Numbered from the stretch's first letter, positions 1 to 9,113 are shown. The stretch is DNA of 64,000 nt from Thalassospiraceae bacterium LMO-SO8 (GCA_031655335.1 CP134226.1:2436001-2500000); one strand, 5' to 3'. Notes: generated from the letters alone by a model not told the origin. Translations and numbers: made by a program.

Positions 1-202
1 GCGCCAGGCCGTCGACAAGGTTCCGGAACGCCGCCGGCTCGCCCCAATGGGTCAGGTCACCGGTCACCACAGCCATCGCCGCGTCCCCGTGATGGGCGTT
101 GATGTCGGCCACGGCGGCGTCCAGGGCCGGGCGCGGATCGCGACCATAGAGGGTCCTGCCCGGGGGCACGAAATGGGGGTCGGTCAGATGGATGAATTTC
201 AT
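1..202 (-). CDS. Metallophosphoesterase (CpdA/GpdQ-like), partial
   Basis: This is the N-terminal 67 codons of a gene that runs off the left edge of the window. The protein opens MKFIHLTDPHF and shows the metal-binding D-x-H (TDPH) and GD-x-T-H (VVTGDLTHWG) motifs of calcineurin-like phosphoesterases. The arrangement is closest to the CpdA/GpdQ group, which hydrolyses cyclic nucleotides or phosphodiesters in the cytoplasm. The exact substrate cannot be told from this fragment. The gene is divergent from mreC. Confidence 0.75.
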   Translation of the reverse strand, partial: MKFIHLTDPHFVPPGRTLYGRDPRPALDAAVADINAHHGDAAMAVVTGDLTHWGEPAAFRNLVDGLA

Positions 203-494
203 GGCGGCGTGGTCCCGGTTTTCGGCGATGGCGGCAGAAGAATAGCCGGATGCAGCCCCGCCCCGCCAGCCGCCAGGGTGGAAAGTCGGGTTTTATTCGA
301 TTTCACCTTAAATTTCCCGCTTAGACGGTTGTTTTTTTTGGTAAACGGCGCTACGCGTCATTAACCGTCGATTAACGCGAATCGGCGACAAGGACAAAGA
401 TTAATGGGAGGTCGGGAGTTGCGGCCCTGCGGCTGGTTTTGGGGACCGGACGGGGGGCCGCGGGTAGTGTAATGGGCAGGAAGGACGTCCTGGG
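203..494. other. Intergenic region between the phosphoesterase gene and mreC
   Basis: This 292-bp divergent intergenic region has an AT-richer centre (about 290-375) with T runs, where promoters for one or both genes could lie. No mreB fragment, RNA gene or clear operator is visible. A purine-rich AGGAAGGA stretch just before the GTG at 495 can serve as ribosome binding site for mreC. Confidence 0.4.
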
Positions 495-1394
495 GTGAAG
501 GAACCGCATTCATTTTCGCGGGTCGCGCAGCCGATTCGCAATTTCGCCCAGCGCTTCGCCTATGTGGGGCTGGTCGTGGCGGCGTTCGCCCTGATGATGC
601 TTGCCAAGGTCGATACCATCCTGGTCGAACGCGCGCGCACCCACATGACCGACGCCGTCGCTCCCATCCTGGATGTGCTGTCGCGGCCCCTCGACACGGT
701 GAACCGCGGCGTCGCCGAGGTTCAGGCCATGAAGAACCTGTATGAGGAGAACACGCGCCTGCGCGAGGAGCGCACGCGGCTCATGCATTGGAAATCCGTC
801 GCCGAGAAACTGGAGGCGGAGAACCGCGTTCTCAAGGAACAGCTCAACGTCATTCCCGAGCGCGAGGCGAGCTTCGTCACCGCGCGGGTCATCGCCGACA
901 CGGGTGGCGCCTTTTCGCAAAGCGTGATCGTCAACGCCGGGGCCCGCGACGGGGTCGAGAAGGGGCAGGCGGCGGTCACCGCCGACGGCCTGGTCGGTCG
1001 GGTCATCGATGTCGGCAGCCGGTCCGCCCGGGTCCTGTTGCTGACCGACATCAACGCCAAGATTCCCGTTCTCGTCGATCCGACCCGCACGCGGGCGATC
1101 ATGGCCGGCGCCAATTTGGCGAAGCCGCGCCTGACCTGGCTGCCGCCGGGGGCGGTGGTGTCCGTGGGCGACAGCGTCGTGACCTCGGGCCATGCCGGCG
1201 TGTTTCCGCCGGGCCTGCGGGTCGGTCAGGTCGCCGCCGTCGGCGAGGGCGGGCTGATCGTTCAGCCCTATGTCGACCTGACGCGCCTGGAATACGTGCG
1301 CATCCTCAATTTCGGCTCGGGCGGAATCCTGCAATTGCCGCAGCGCTCCATCGCTGCCGAGGTGCCGGGTAAGGTGCGGGGACACCGCCCATGA
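495..1394 (+). CDS. mreC: Rod shape-determining protein MreC
   Basis: MreC is the periplasmic scaffold of the elongasome and links MreB and MreD to PBP2/RodA for lateral wall synthesis. The 299-residue protein has one N-terminal membrane segment (about residues 25-45), a coiled coil (about 70-115, rich in Glu, Arg and Leu) and then the beta-barrel MreC core. The start is GTG. The gene overlaps mreD by 4 bases (ATGA) and heads an mreC-mreD-mrdA-rodA operon. mreB, usually directly upstream in alphaproteobacteria, is not here; a divergent phosphoesterase gene occupies that place. Confidence 0.93.
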   Translation: MKEPHSFSRVAQPIRNFAQRFAYVGLVVAAFALMMLAKVDTILVERARTHMTDAVAPILDVLSRPLDTVNRGVAEVQAMKNLYEENTRLREERTRLMHWKSVAEKLEAENRVLKEQLNVIPEREASFVTARVIADTGGAFSQSVIVNAGARDGVEKGQAAVTADGLVGRVIDVGSRSARVLLLTDINAKIPVLVDPTRTRAIMAGANLAKPRLTWLPPGAVVSVGDSVVTSGHAGVFPPGLRVGQVAAVGEGGLIVQPYVDLTRLEYVRILNFGSGGILQLPQRSIAAEVPGKVRGHRP

Positions 1395-1906
1395 GGCCGA
1401 CCTTCTGGCAACGTCTGGATGCCTTCGCCCGCAACCTGACGCCGGTCGCGCTGACCCTGGTCCTGGTTATTCTCAACGTCGTGCCGACCCACATTCCGGG
1501 CATCGCCCGGGTGCTGCCGGTGCTGCCCCTGATTTCCATATTCTACTGGTCGATCCACCGTCCGCACCTGATGCCGGCCCCCGCGGTGTTCCTGATCGGC
1601 CTGTTCCAGGACGGCCTGACGGGGGCCCCCATGGGATTGCATGCCCTGATTTTCCTGGCCGTGCAGGGAGTCGTGCTGTTTCAGCACAAGTTCTTCATGG
1701 GCAAGTCGTTCTTCGTCCATTGGCTGGGCTTCGGGCTGGTCGGGGCCGGGGCGGCGGCGCTCAGCTGGGCCCTGCTGTCGGCTTTTCACGTCACCCTGTT
1801 CGCCGCTGACGCCATCGTTTTCCAATACGTCATGACCGTCGCCGCCTTTCCGCTGTTCGCGTTCATCTTCTCGCGCTGGCAGCAGGCGTTCTTGAAACTG
1901 GATTGA
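1391..1906 (+). CDS. mreD: Rod shape-determining protein MreD
   Basis: MreD is a small inner-membrane protein of the elongasome. The product is 171 residues and almost entirely hydrophobic, with about five membrane helices. Sequence conservation in this family is low, so the call rests on size, hydrophobicity and the position between mreC and mrdA. Translation is probably coupled to mreC through the overlapping stop and start; mrdA begins 5 bases after its stop. Confidence 0.88.
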   Translation: MRPTFWQRLDAFARNLTPVALTLVLVILNVVPTHIPGIARVLPVLPLISIFYWSIHRPHLMPAPAVFLIGLFQDGLTGAPMGLHALIFLAVQGVVLFQHKFFMGKSFFVHWLGFGLVGAGAAALSWALLSAFHVTLFAADAIVFQYVMTVAAFPLFAFIFSRWQQAFLKLD

Positions 1907-1910
1907 TCCG

Positions 1911-3842
1911 ATGCATGGAGATCAGGAACGCCAGAAACTTTTCGCCCGCCGCACCGTGATGCTGGTGGGGGGCAAGCTGGCGCTCGTCTCCATGCTGGCG
2001 GGCCGCATGTATTACCTGCAGGTGGTCAAGGCCGAGCAGTACAAGATGCTGGCCGACGAGAACCGCATCAGCCTGCGCCTGTTGGCGCCGCCGCGCGGAC
2101 GCATCGTCGACCGTTTCGGTATTCCACTCGCCGACAACAAGCAGAACTACCGTGTCATGCTGGTGTCCGAGGACACCCGGGGGCTCGGCGTCGACGGGGC
2201 GCTCGATCTGTTGCATGACATCGTGCCCATGAGCATCGGCGAACGCCGACGGGTTCTGAAGGAAGTCAGCCGCAACCGATCCTTCGTGCCGGTGACGCTG
2301 CGCGAAAACCTGGAATGGGAAGAGGTCGCGCGGATCGAGGTCAATGCCCCCGACCTGCCCGGCGTGATGATCGACGAGGGGCAAAGCCGGTTCTATCCCT
2401 ATGCTCAGAACCTGGCCCATGTCCTGGGCTATGTGTCGGCGGTGAGCGAGCGGGAAAAGACCGGCGACCGGCTGCTGGAATTGCCCGGATTCCGCACGGG
2501 CAAGTCGGGGATCGAGAAAATCCACGACCTCAGCCTGCGCGGGTCCGGCGGTTCGTCCGAGGTCGAGGTCAACGCCTACGGCCGGGTGATCCGCGAGCTC
2601 AATCGGCGCGAAGGCCTGCCCGGCGCCGAAATCCGCATGACCATCGACGTCGGCCTGCAACTTGCGGTCGCCAAGCGCCTGTCCAACGAGGTGAGCGCCT
2701 CGGCGGTGGTGCTCGACGTGCATTCCGGCGATGTGCTGGCCATGGTTTCCCACCCCAGTTTCGATCCCAACGATTTCAACCGCGGCCTGGGCGTCGAGGA
2801 ATGGAGCCGGCTGATCAACAACCCGGCCGCCCCTCTGTCCAACAAGGCGATCGCCGGCCGCTATTCGCCGGGATCGTGCTTCAAGATGCTGGTCGCCCTG
2901 ACGGCGCTTGAGCGTGGCGTGATCTCGCCCACGGGCAAGGTCTATTGCGAAGGGTTCATGGAACTGGGGGACACCAAGTTCCATTGTTGGAAAAAGCACG
3001 GCCACGGCCTTGTCGATGTGAGCAGCGCCATCACTCAGTCCTGCGACGTTTATTTCTACGAAGTCGCCCGCCGCGTCGGCATCGACCGCATCGCGGAAAT
3101 GGCGGAGCGCTTCGGCCTCGGCGATGCGACAGGCCTGGACCTGCCCGGCGAAAAACAGGGCCTGGTGCCGACCAAGGCCTGGAAGCGCGAGGCCCGGGAT
3201 CAGTCCTGGCACCAGGGCGAAACCCTGTTGGCCGGGATCGGCCAGGGGTATGTCCTGACCACGCCGCTACAGCTTGCGGTGATGACAGCCCGGCTGGTCA
3301 ACGGCGGCTTCGCCGTGTCGCCGCAGTTGACCAAGTCGGTCAGCACGACCGGCGTGCATGCGGTGCCCGAACATCACGAATTCCCCCAGATCAATGTCAG
3401 TCAGCGCAATCTGGCCCTGGTGCGGGACGCCATGACCCAGGTCGTCAACACGCCCCAGGGCACGGCCCACGCCTCGGCGATTCATGATCCGCGCTATATC
3501 ATGGGCGGCAAGACCGGCACGGTGCAGGTCCGCCGGATTACCAAGGCCGAACGTGAACAGGGCGTGGTGAAGAACAAGGACCTGCCGTGGGAAGAACGCG
3601 ACCACGCCTTGTTCGTCGGCTTCGCGCCGGCGGACAATCCCCGGTATGCGGTCGCCGTGGTGGTCGAACACGGCGGCGGTGGGTCCAGCGTCGCGGCCCC
3701 CATTGCCCGCGATCTTCTGCTGACGGCCCAACGCCGCCAGTCGGCGCGCGACATTCCCATCAGTCAGACCAGCGGCAGCCAGGCGGCGCTTGATCTGCGC
3801 GGCACGGAAGACCGTGTCCGTCCCGTGCCGGATCAAGGTTAG
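1911..3842 (+). CDS. mrdA: Penicillin-binding protein 2 (elongasome transpeptidase)
   Basis: PBP2 cross-links peptidoglycan during lateral wall growth and works with RodA. The 643-residue protein has an N-terminal membrane anchor (about residues 15-37), a dimerisation/pedestal region and a C-terminal transpeptidase domain. The catalytic SxxK is SCFK, with Ser at about residue 322. The second motif appears as SCD in TQSCDVYFY, and the KTG motif as GGKTGTVQV. Length is normal for the family. It lies between mreD and rodA in the same operon. Confidence 0.95.
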   Translation: MHGDQERQKLFARRTVMLVGGKLALVSMLAGRMYYLQVVKAEQYKMLADENRISLRLLAPPRGRIVDRFGIPLADNKQNYRVMLVSEDTRGLGVDGALDLLHDIVPMSIGERRRVLKEVSRNRSFVPVTLRENLEWEEVARIEVNAPDLPGVMIDEGQSRFYPYAQNLAHVLGYVSAVSEREKTGDRLLELPGFRTGKSGIEKIHDLSLRGSGGSSEVEVNAYGRVIRELNRREGLPGAEIRMTIDVGLQLAVAKRLSNEVSASAVVLDVHSGDVLAMVSHPSFDPNDFNRGLGVEEWSRLINNPAAPLSNKAIAGRYSPGSCFKMLVALTALERGVISPTGKVYCEGFMELGDTKFHCWKKHGHGLVDVSSAITQSCDVYFYEVARRVGIDRIAEMAERFGLGDATGLDLPGEKQGLVPTKAWKREARDQSWHQGETLLAGIGQGYVLTTPLQLAVMTARLVNGGFAVSPQLTKSVSTTGVHAVPEHHEFPQINVSQRNLALVRDAMTQVVNTPQGTAHASAIHDPRYIMGGKTGTVQVRRITKAEREQGVVKNKDLPWEERDHALFVGFAPADNPRYAVAVVVEHGGGGSSVAAPIARDLLLTAQRRQSARDIPISQTSGSQAALDLRGTEDRVRPVPDQG

Positions 3843-3853
3843 GGGAGAGAACG

Positions 3854-5008
3854 ATGGCTGTTCGCGAAGACGCCCTGAACCCCCCCAGCTTTACCCTGCG
3901 GCAAAAACTGTGGCAGATGCATTGGCTGTTGATTCTGCTGTTGGCGGCGGCCGCGTCGGTCGGCTTCGCCATGTTGTATTCGGCGGCGGGCGGCAGTTTC
4001 GAGCCCTGGGCGTCGCGCCAGATGATGCGCTTTGGCGTCGGCATGGCCGTGCTCATCACCGTCGCCCTGATCGACATCCGGCTGTGGCTGAAATACGCCT
4101 ATGTGTTCTATCTGGGCACGGTGGCACTTCTCGTCGCCGTGGAATTCATGGGCGAGGTCGGCAAGGGGGCGCAGCGCTGGCTCGACCTCGGCTATTTCGG
4201 CCTGCAACCCTCGGAGCTGATGAAAATCGCCCTGGTGCTGGCGCTGGCGCGCTATTTCCACGGCACCTCGATCGAGGACGTGCGGCGCATTCCCCATCTG
4301 TTCGTCCCGGTCCTGCTGATCGCGGTGCCGGCGGCCCTGGTCCTGCGCCAGCCCGATTTGGGCACGGCGTTGATGCTGGTCATCACGGGGGCGGTGATCT
4401 TTTTCGCCGCCGGGGTGCGGATCTGGAAATTCGTGCTGGTCGGCATCGTTACCGTGGCGGCGGCGCCCATCGCCTGGGGCTTCCTGCGCGATTATCAAAA
4501 ACAACGGGTGTTGACCTTCCTCAACCCGGAAAACGACCCGCTGGGGTCCGGCTACCACATCATCCAGTCGAAGATCGCCTTCGGGTCCGGGGGGCTGTTC
4601 GGCAAGGGCTTCCTGCAAGGCACGCAAAGCCATCTCAACTTCCTGCCGGAAATGCAGACCGACTTCATCTTCACCATGCTGGCCGAGGAATTCGGCATGG
4701 CCGGCGGGTTGGCGCTGCTCGGCCTTTATGTGGTGATCCTGATCTACGGGCTGGCCATCAGCGTGCGCTGCCGCACCCAGTTCGGCCGTCTGGTCGGCAT
4801 CGGCGTGACCGCGACCTTCTTCCTCTACGTGTTCATCAACATGGCCATGGTGATGGGGCTGGTTCCCGTGGTGGGGGTGCCGCTGCCGCTGATCTCCTAC
4901 GGCGGCACGGCCATGCTGACCTTGCTGTTCGGCTTCGGGCTTCTGATGGGGACCTGGATTCACCGCGACGTCATGGTCGGGCGGCGCGGCATCGGCGACG
5001 ACGTTTAG
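3854..5008 (+). CDS. rodA: Peptidoglycan glycosyltransferase RodA (SEDS family)
   Basis: RodA polymerises lipid II into glycan strands as partner of PBP2 in the elongasome. The 384-residue protein has about ten membrane helices and typical SEDS segments, including KGAQRWLDLG, QPSELMKIAL, RQPDLGTA and the C-terminal PLISYGGT. A good ribosome binding site (GGGGAGA) precedes the ATG, 11 bases after the mrdA stop. It is the last gene of the mre operon and is followed by tRNA-Lys. Confidence 0.95.
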   Translation: MAVREDALNPPSFTLRQKLWQMHWLLILLLAAAASVGFAMLYSAAGGSFEPWASRQMMRFGVGMAVLITVALIDIRLWLKYAYVFYLGTVALLVAVEFMGEVGKGAQRWLDLGYFGLQPSELMKIALVLALARYFHGTSIEDVRRIPHLFVPVLLIAVPAALVLRQPDLGTALMLVITGAVIFFAAGVRIWKFVLVGIVTVAAAPIAWGFLRDYQKQRVLTFLNPENDPLGSGYHIIQSKIAFGSGGLFGKGFLQGTQSHLNFLPEMQTDFIFTMLAEEFGMAGGLALLGLYVVILIYGLAISVRCRTQFGRLVGIGVTATFFLYVFINMAMVMGLVPVVGVPLPLISYGGTAMLTLLFGFGLLMGTWIHRDVMVGRRGIGDDV

Positions 5009-5120
5009 GGCTGCGATACCGCGGCTTTCCGGCCTTTCCGACAAATCCGCGCGCGGGGCGTCACTTCGCCTCGACAAAGCCGGCCAAGCTTGCTAAAACC
5101 CCGCCCTCCATACGTGGTGC

Positions 5121-5199
<79 letters not shown>

Positions 5200-5430
5200 C
5201 TCCCCTGGATTTCCGTGGGTTTCAGGCCGCTCCGGCGCTGCCAACTCGAAGCTATGAAAAAGTTGGAAATCCCCCGGATTTTCCGCTGACGCGCTTCTTA
5301 GTGCATTGATTCAAAACAGCCTGCCCACTGATTCCGGAACAGCGGGCCACGAAGCCCCCACTGTGTCCGAGGTCATTTTGTGCAAAACGGATGCTGATCA
5401 GTGGATGCATCGGAATAGGAACAAGTTCGA

Positions 5431-5460
5431 CGCCTCGGCGAAAAATCTCCGAGGCGTTTT
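5431..5460 (+). terminator. Rho-independent terminator-like hairpin
   Basis: CGCCTCGG (5431-5438) pairs with CCGAGGCG (5449-5456) around a 10-nt A-rich loop, followed by TTTTCGTCT. The stem is GC-rich and the T tract is short. It would stop transcription coming from the tRNA side and insulate the island. Confidence 0.55.
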
Positions 5461-5654
5461 CGTCTCGACGATCCGCAGTCCGAAAACTCAGGGGAAATCC
5501 TCGGAAAGAAGGCCCATGTCAGTTCCCGAAATCGTCGAAAATGGTGGGTGAGGGGTAAGGGGCGTCTGCGGCCGCCCGTGCGCGGTCATCTATGTGTGCT
5601 GTGCATGAAAAGACAGCAAACATACTTATCGTACTCGCCGCCAAGGTTCGCGAC

Positions 5655-5668
5655 TTAACCCCGGTTAA
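5655..5668. promoter_or_regulatory. DNR/NNR-type Crp-Fnr box before the NO-reductase operon
   Basis: TTAACCCCGGTTAA is a perfect 14-bp palindrome of the TTAAC-N4-GTTAA form expected for NO-responsive Crp-Fnr regulators. Its centre lies about 86 bp before the first start codon at 5748. A transcription start about 41 bp downstream of the centre would leave a leader of about 45 nt. Closely related sites lie at 17540, 17600 and 28833. Confidence 0.7.
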
Positions 5669-5706
5669 GGATCGCTCGGCTGTCCCGTGATCTCATGACA
5701 AACCCC

Positions 5707-5718
5707 AACATGCATGTT
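5707..5718. promoter_or_regulatory. 12-bp palindrome in the NO-reductase leader
   Basis: AACATGCATGTT is perfectly palindromic and flanked by CCCC and CGGGG, so the RNA could also form a hairpin of about ten pairs. It sits between the Crp-Fnr box and the ribosome binding site (GAGGAGG) of the first gene. Its role is unknown; operator or mRNA-stability element are both possible. Confidence 0.35.
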
Positions 5719-5747
5719 CGGGGCACGGGACATGAGGAGGTGCGGCC

Positions 5748-5933
5748 ATGGCCGAACCAAAAAATAGCGGACCAGACAACACGGGCAAGGATGATGACGA
5801 CGGCCCGATTCCAGTGATGCAGAGCATCATGGACAATCCGTTCTTGCTTCTCTTTTTGGGCGTGTCGATTCCGGCCGTCCTTTACACAATCTGGGGGGTC
5901 ATGGAAATCGCTGCGATCCCTCTCGCCAAGTGA
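5748..5933 (+). CDS. Small single-span membrane subunit, first gene of the NorSY operon
   Basis: The 61-residue protein has a charged, Asp-rich N-terminus and one membrane helix (about residues 29-53). It has a strong ribosome binding site (GAGGAGG, 7 bases before ATG) and lies 12 bases upstream of the CuA subunit gene. Small single-helix subunits accompany B-family-type heme-copper oxidases, so it is probably a subunit or assembly aid of the adjacent enzyme. No catalytic motif is present, and I do not recognise a named family. Confidence 0.7.
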   Translation: MAEPKNSGPDNTGKDDDDGPIPVMQSIMDNPFLLLFLGVSIPAVLYTIWGVMEIAAIPLAK

Positions 5934-5945
5934 CGGGAGGCGGCA

Positions 5946-6488
5946 ATGGCACTCACGCCTCCGGAAAAACGCCTGTGGTGGAACGAGCCGCTGGCAAAAG
6001 CCGAAATCGTCTGGATCTCCGTCGCCTTTCTATGGGGTCTGGTGATGTTCTTCACCATGGTGTTCTGGCACATCCAGGGTGAACAGAACCTGTCCAACGA
6101 AGCCTACCGGGTCAATCCGGAAGTCTTCGCCCAAAAGGTCGAGACCTTCACGGATCAATACAAGGTCCGCAACGAAGGCGAGACCGGGATTCCCATCGTC
6201 CGCCCTCCCGCCGGCAGCGATGTTTATATGTTGGCGCGTTTGTGGGAATGGTGGCCGATCCTGGAGCTCAAGAAGGGCGAGACCTACCGCCTGCATCTGA
6301 GTTCCCTTGATTGGCTGCACGGATTTTCCCTGCAACCGACCAACATCAACATTCAGGTCCACCCGAACTACGAGATGGTGATGACCATCACTCCGAACGA
6401 GTCGGGAGTGTTCAGCGTCGTCTGCAACGAGTTTTGCGGGATCGGTCATCACCAAATGGTCGGCCGCATATATGTGACCGATAAATAG
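5946..6488 (+). CDS. norS: CuA-containing subunit II of an sNOR-type heme-copper reductase (NorS-like)
   Basis: The 180-residue protein has one N-terminal membrane helix (about 22-43) and a periplasmic cupredoxin domain. All CuA ligands are present: H125, C160, E162, C164, H168 and M171 in the C-x-EFCG-x-x-H-x-x-M motif. It would take electrons from a periplasmic cytochrome c and pass them to the catalytic subunit encoded 9 bases downstream. The gene order (subunit II, subunit I, senC) matches the norSY-senC operon of ammonia oxidisers. A plain oxygen-reducing oxidase is the alternative, judged less likely from the subunit I active site and the nir context. Confidence 0.8.
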   Translation: MALTPPEKRLWWNEPLAKAEIVWISVAFLWGLVMFFTMVFWHIQGEQNLSNEAYRVNPEVFAQKVETFTDQYKVRNEGETGIPIVRPPAGSDVYMLARLWEWWPILELKKGETYRLHLSSLDWLHGFSLQPTNINIQVHPNYEMVMTITPNESGVFSVVCNEFCGIGHHQMVGRIYVTDK

Positions 6489-6497
6489 GGGGCGATC

Positions 6498-8195
6498 ATG
6501 GCATTTGATTTCGCACATCGGGTTTGCCCCGAAACGGGTTTGAAGGTCTGCAGCCAGGCCGAAAAACTGATCAAGGCGAACGCCGTCGCGGCGATCGTAT
6601 TTCTGGCCGTCGGCGGCCTGTTCGGCCTTTTGGTGGCGCTTACGCGCTGGCCGGCGGTGCACATCCTGCCCGCCGACCTGTTCTATCTGGTGCTGACGGC
6701 GCATGGCGCCGACATCCTGATCTTCTGGGTTATTTTCTTCGAGATCGCGATCCTCTATTTCGCGTCGGCCATTCTGCTTAACTGCCGGCTGGCAACGCCC
6801 CGGTTCGCCTGGCTTTCGTTCTGGCTGATGCTGATCGGTTCGGTGATGGCCAACGTGGCCGTCTTGCAGGGTGAATCGAGCGTCATGTTCACGTCCTACG
6901 TGCCCATGAAGGCGGCCCCGCATTTCTATCTCGGGCTCATCCTGTTCGCTGTCGGCGCCTTGATCGGCGTGTTCGTGTTCTTCGGCACCCTGGTCGTCGC
7001 CAAGCAGGAGAAAACCTATAAGGGATCGGTCCCCCTGGTCACTTTCGGTGCCGTGGTCGCGGCGGTGATCGCGGTCTATACCATCGCCTCGGGCGCGATC
7101 ATCCTGATCCCCACGTTCCTGTGGTCCGTCGGCCTGATCGCCGAGATCGACACCCTGACCTATCGGGTCGTGTGGTGGGGCATGGGCCATTCGTCACAAC
7201 AGATCAACGTCGCGGCCCATGTCTCGGTGTGGTACGCCATCGCGGCCCTGACCGTGGGCGCCAAGCCGCTCAGCGAAAAGGTCAGCCGCACGGCGTTTCT
7301 GCTTTACGCCTGCTTCCTGTTGATCGCCTCGGCCCACCACATTCTGGCCGACCCGGGCATCAGCTCGAACTGGAAGGTGTTCAATACTTCCTACGCCATC
7401 TATCTCGCCGTCGTCGCCAGCATGATCCACGGCATGAGCGTCCCCGGCGCGGTCGAGGCCGCCCAGCGCCGCAACGGGTTCACCCAAGGCATGTTCGGCT
7501 GGCTGCGCCGCGCACCCTGGGGCAATCCGGCTTTTGCGGGGATGTTCCTGTCCCTGGTTCTGTTCGGTTTCGTGGGCGGGATTTCCGGCGTCGTGCTCGG
7601 CGCCGAGCAATTGAACCTGTTGATGCACAACACCATCTACGTGCCCGGTCACTTCCACGCCACGGTCGCGGCCGGAACGACCCTGGCCTTCATGGCCATG
7701 ACCTATCTGGTCGTTCCCCTGGTCTTCCAGCGCGAACTGATTTTGAAGAGCTGGGCCCGCTGGCAACCCTACATGTTCGGGCTCGGCACCTTCGGTATCT
7801 CCATGTTCATGATGGGAGCAGGAACCCTCGGCGTTTCACGGCGTCATTGGGACATGACCTTTACCGATTCGGTATTGACCTTCGACTATCCTCCGGCGGC
7901 CTTCCTGATGATGGGGCTGAACGGTATATTCGGGGTGATCGCCACCATCGGCGGTATCATGTTCGTCGTCGTGATCGTCGGCTCGGTGCTGTTCGGCAAG
8001 AAACGCGGCGCGGAAGAAGCGCGCCTTTCGCCCGTCGTGTTCCAAGGGAGGGCGGCGGCCATCGTCAGCCATGACGGTGCCCATACCCTGCACGTGCCGG
8101 GGACGATCACGCTGGTGACGATCTTCTTCATCAGCTTCGTCCTCTACTACTTCGTCAACTGGAAGTTCCTGTCGGAAGTCTGGCCGCTGTCCTAA
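6498..8195 (+). CDS. norY: Heme-copper oxidase catalytic subunit, sNOR type (NorY-like NO reductase)
   Basis: The 565-residue protein has the helices and metal ligands of subunit I: low-spin heme H69 and H387, high-spin heme H385, and CuB ligands H231, H280 and H281. Oxygen-reducing enzymes carry the cross-linked Tyr four residues after the CuB His (G-H-P-x-V-Y). Here the motif is GHSSQQ, so Gln235 replaces the Tyr. In cytochrome c-dependent NorB the same place holds Glu. Loss of this Tyr, together with the operon partners SenC and CuA subunit and a nirS island, supports reduction of NO to N2O in the inner membrane. Exact subfamily assignment needs a phylogeny. Confidence 0.8.
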   Translation: MAFDFAHRVCPETGLKVCSQAEKLIKANAVAAIVFLAVGGLFGLLVALTRWPAVHILPADLFYLVLTAHGADILIFWVIFFEIAILYFASAILLNCRLATPRFAWLSFWLMLIGSVMANVAVLQGESSVMFTSYVPMKAAPHFYLGLILFAVGALIGVFVFFGTLVVAKQEKTYKGSVPLVTFGAVVAAVIAVYTIASGAIILIPTFLWSVGLIAEIDTLTYRVVWWGMGHSSQQINVAAHVSVWYAIAALTVGAKPLSEKVSRTAFLLYACFLLIASAHHILADPGISSNWKVFNTSYAIYLAVVASMIHGMSVPGAVEAAQRRNGFTQGMFGWLRRAPWGNPAFAGMFLSLVLFGFVGGISGVVLGAEQLNLLMHNTIYVPGHFHATVAAGTTLAFMAMTYLVVPLVFQRELILKSWARWQPYMFGLGTFGISMFMMGAGTLGVSRRHWDMTFTDSVLTFDYPPAAFLMMGLNGIFGVIATIGGIMFVVVIVGSVLFGKKRGAEEARLSPVVFQGRAAAIVSHDGAHTLHVPGTITLVTIFFISFVLYYFVNWKFLSEVWPLS

Positions 8196-8237
8196 GCGGC
8201 CGGTCTCCGGCGGGGTCCGCCAAGGGGAACAGGTGTC

Positions 8238-9113
8238 ATGACGACCGTCTTGCGGGATTTCTACGGCATCTTCAAGATCCGCATTGGCATCGCCATCGCG
8301 CTCAGCGCGGTGGCGGGCCTTGCGGTCACGCCGGGAATTAGCCTGCCGGTCTGGCAGGTGACGGTCCTGGGGTTCGCCGCCCTGGGCGCCAGTGCGGCCG
8401 CCGGCGCTTTCAATCAATTGATCGAACGCGACCTGGACGCCCGCATGGCGCGGACGCAGAAACGTCCTTTCGTCACCGGGCGGTATCGCGGCGGGGCGGC
8501 CTGGTATCTGGGCGTCCTTCTCCTGCTGACGGGATCCGTCACCGTCGCCGGGGTGCTGTTCAATCCCCTGGTCGCTGTTTATCTGTTCCTCGGCGCCTTT
8601 ACCTACGGCGTCGTCTATACGGTCTGGCTGAAAAAACGCACGCCCTGGAACATCGTCATCGGCGGCCTTTCCGGGACCTTTGCCGTGCTGGCCGGATCGG
8701 CGGCCATTTCGCCCGTTCCGGGGCCCGTGCCGGCAATTCTGGCCATGGTCCTGTTCCTGTGGACGCCGCCGCATTTCTGGAGCCTCGCCGCCGCGCTGAA
8801 GCGAGATTATGAACAGGCGGGCGTGCCCATGTTGCCGGTCGTTCTGGGTCTGGAACGGGGGTCGCGGGTGATCTTCGCCCATACCCTGGTCCTGGTCGCG
8901 GTTTCCCTGTTGCCGGGAATGTTCGGATACGGCCCGCTCTACATGACCCTGGCCGCGGTGGGCGGCGGGTATTTCATCTATCGCGCCTGGCGCCATGTCG
9001 AAGCCCCGACCCCGGTCACCGCCATGAAGGCCTTCTTCGCCTCGCTGGGGCAACTGACCCTGGTGCTGGTCGGCGCCATGGTGGAAGGGGGCGTTCTTGC
9101 TGGTCTTTCATAG
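8238..9113 (+). CDS. ctaB: Protoheme IX farnesyltransferase (heme O synthase)
   Basis: CtaB/CyoE converts heme B to heme O by adding a farnesyl group, in the inner membrane. The 291-residue protein has the prenyltransferase motif N-x3-D-x3-D (NQLIERDLDARMARTQKRP), a second conserved part (YTVWLKKRTPWNIVIGG) and PPHFW, with about eight or nine membrane helices. It has a ribosome binding site (AAGGGGAACAGG) and overlaps senC by 17 bases. Its place inside the NO-reductase operon suggests that the enzyme uses heme O, or that the host copy does not meet the demand. Confidence 0.93.
   Translation: MTTVLRDFYGIFKIRIGIAIALSAVAGLAVTPGISLPVWQVTVLGFAALGASAAAGAFNQLIERDLDARMARTQKRPFVTGRYRGGAAWYLGVLLLLTGSVTVAGVLFNPLVAVYLFLGAFTYGVVYTVWLKKRTPWNIVIGGLSGTFAVLAGSAAISPVPGPVPAILAMVLFLWTPPHFWSLAAALKRDYEQAGVPMLPVVLGLERGSRVIFAHTLVLVAVSLLPGMFGYGPLYMTLAAVGGGYFIYRAWRHVEAPTPVTAMKAFFASLGQLTLVLVGAMVEGGVLAGLS

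Noticed and set aside
5306-5551. 81-codon open frame after the tRNA
   Set aside because: TTG start, no ribosome binding site, overlaps a terminator-like hairpin, and the translation resembles no protein.
6498-8195. Reading subunit I as a cytochrome c oxidase
   Set aside because: The cross-linked Tyr position holds Gln, and the operon and island context fit NO reduction; kept only as an alternative.
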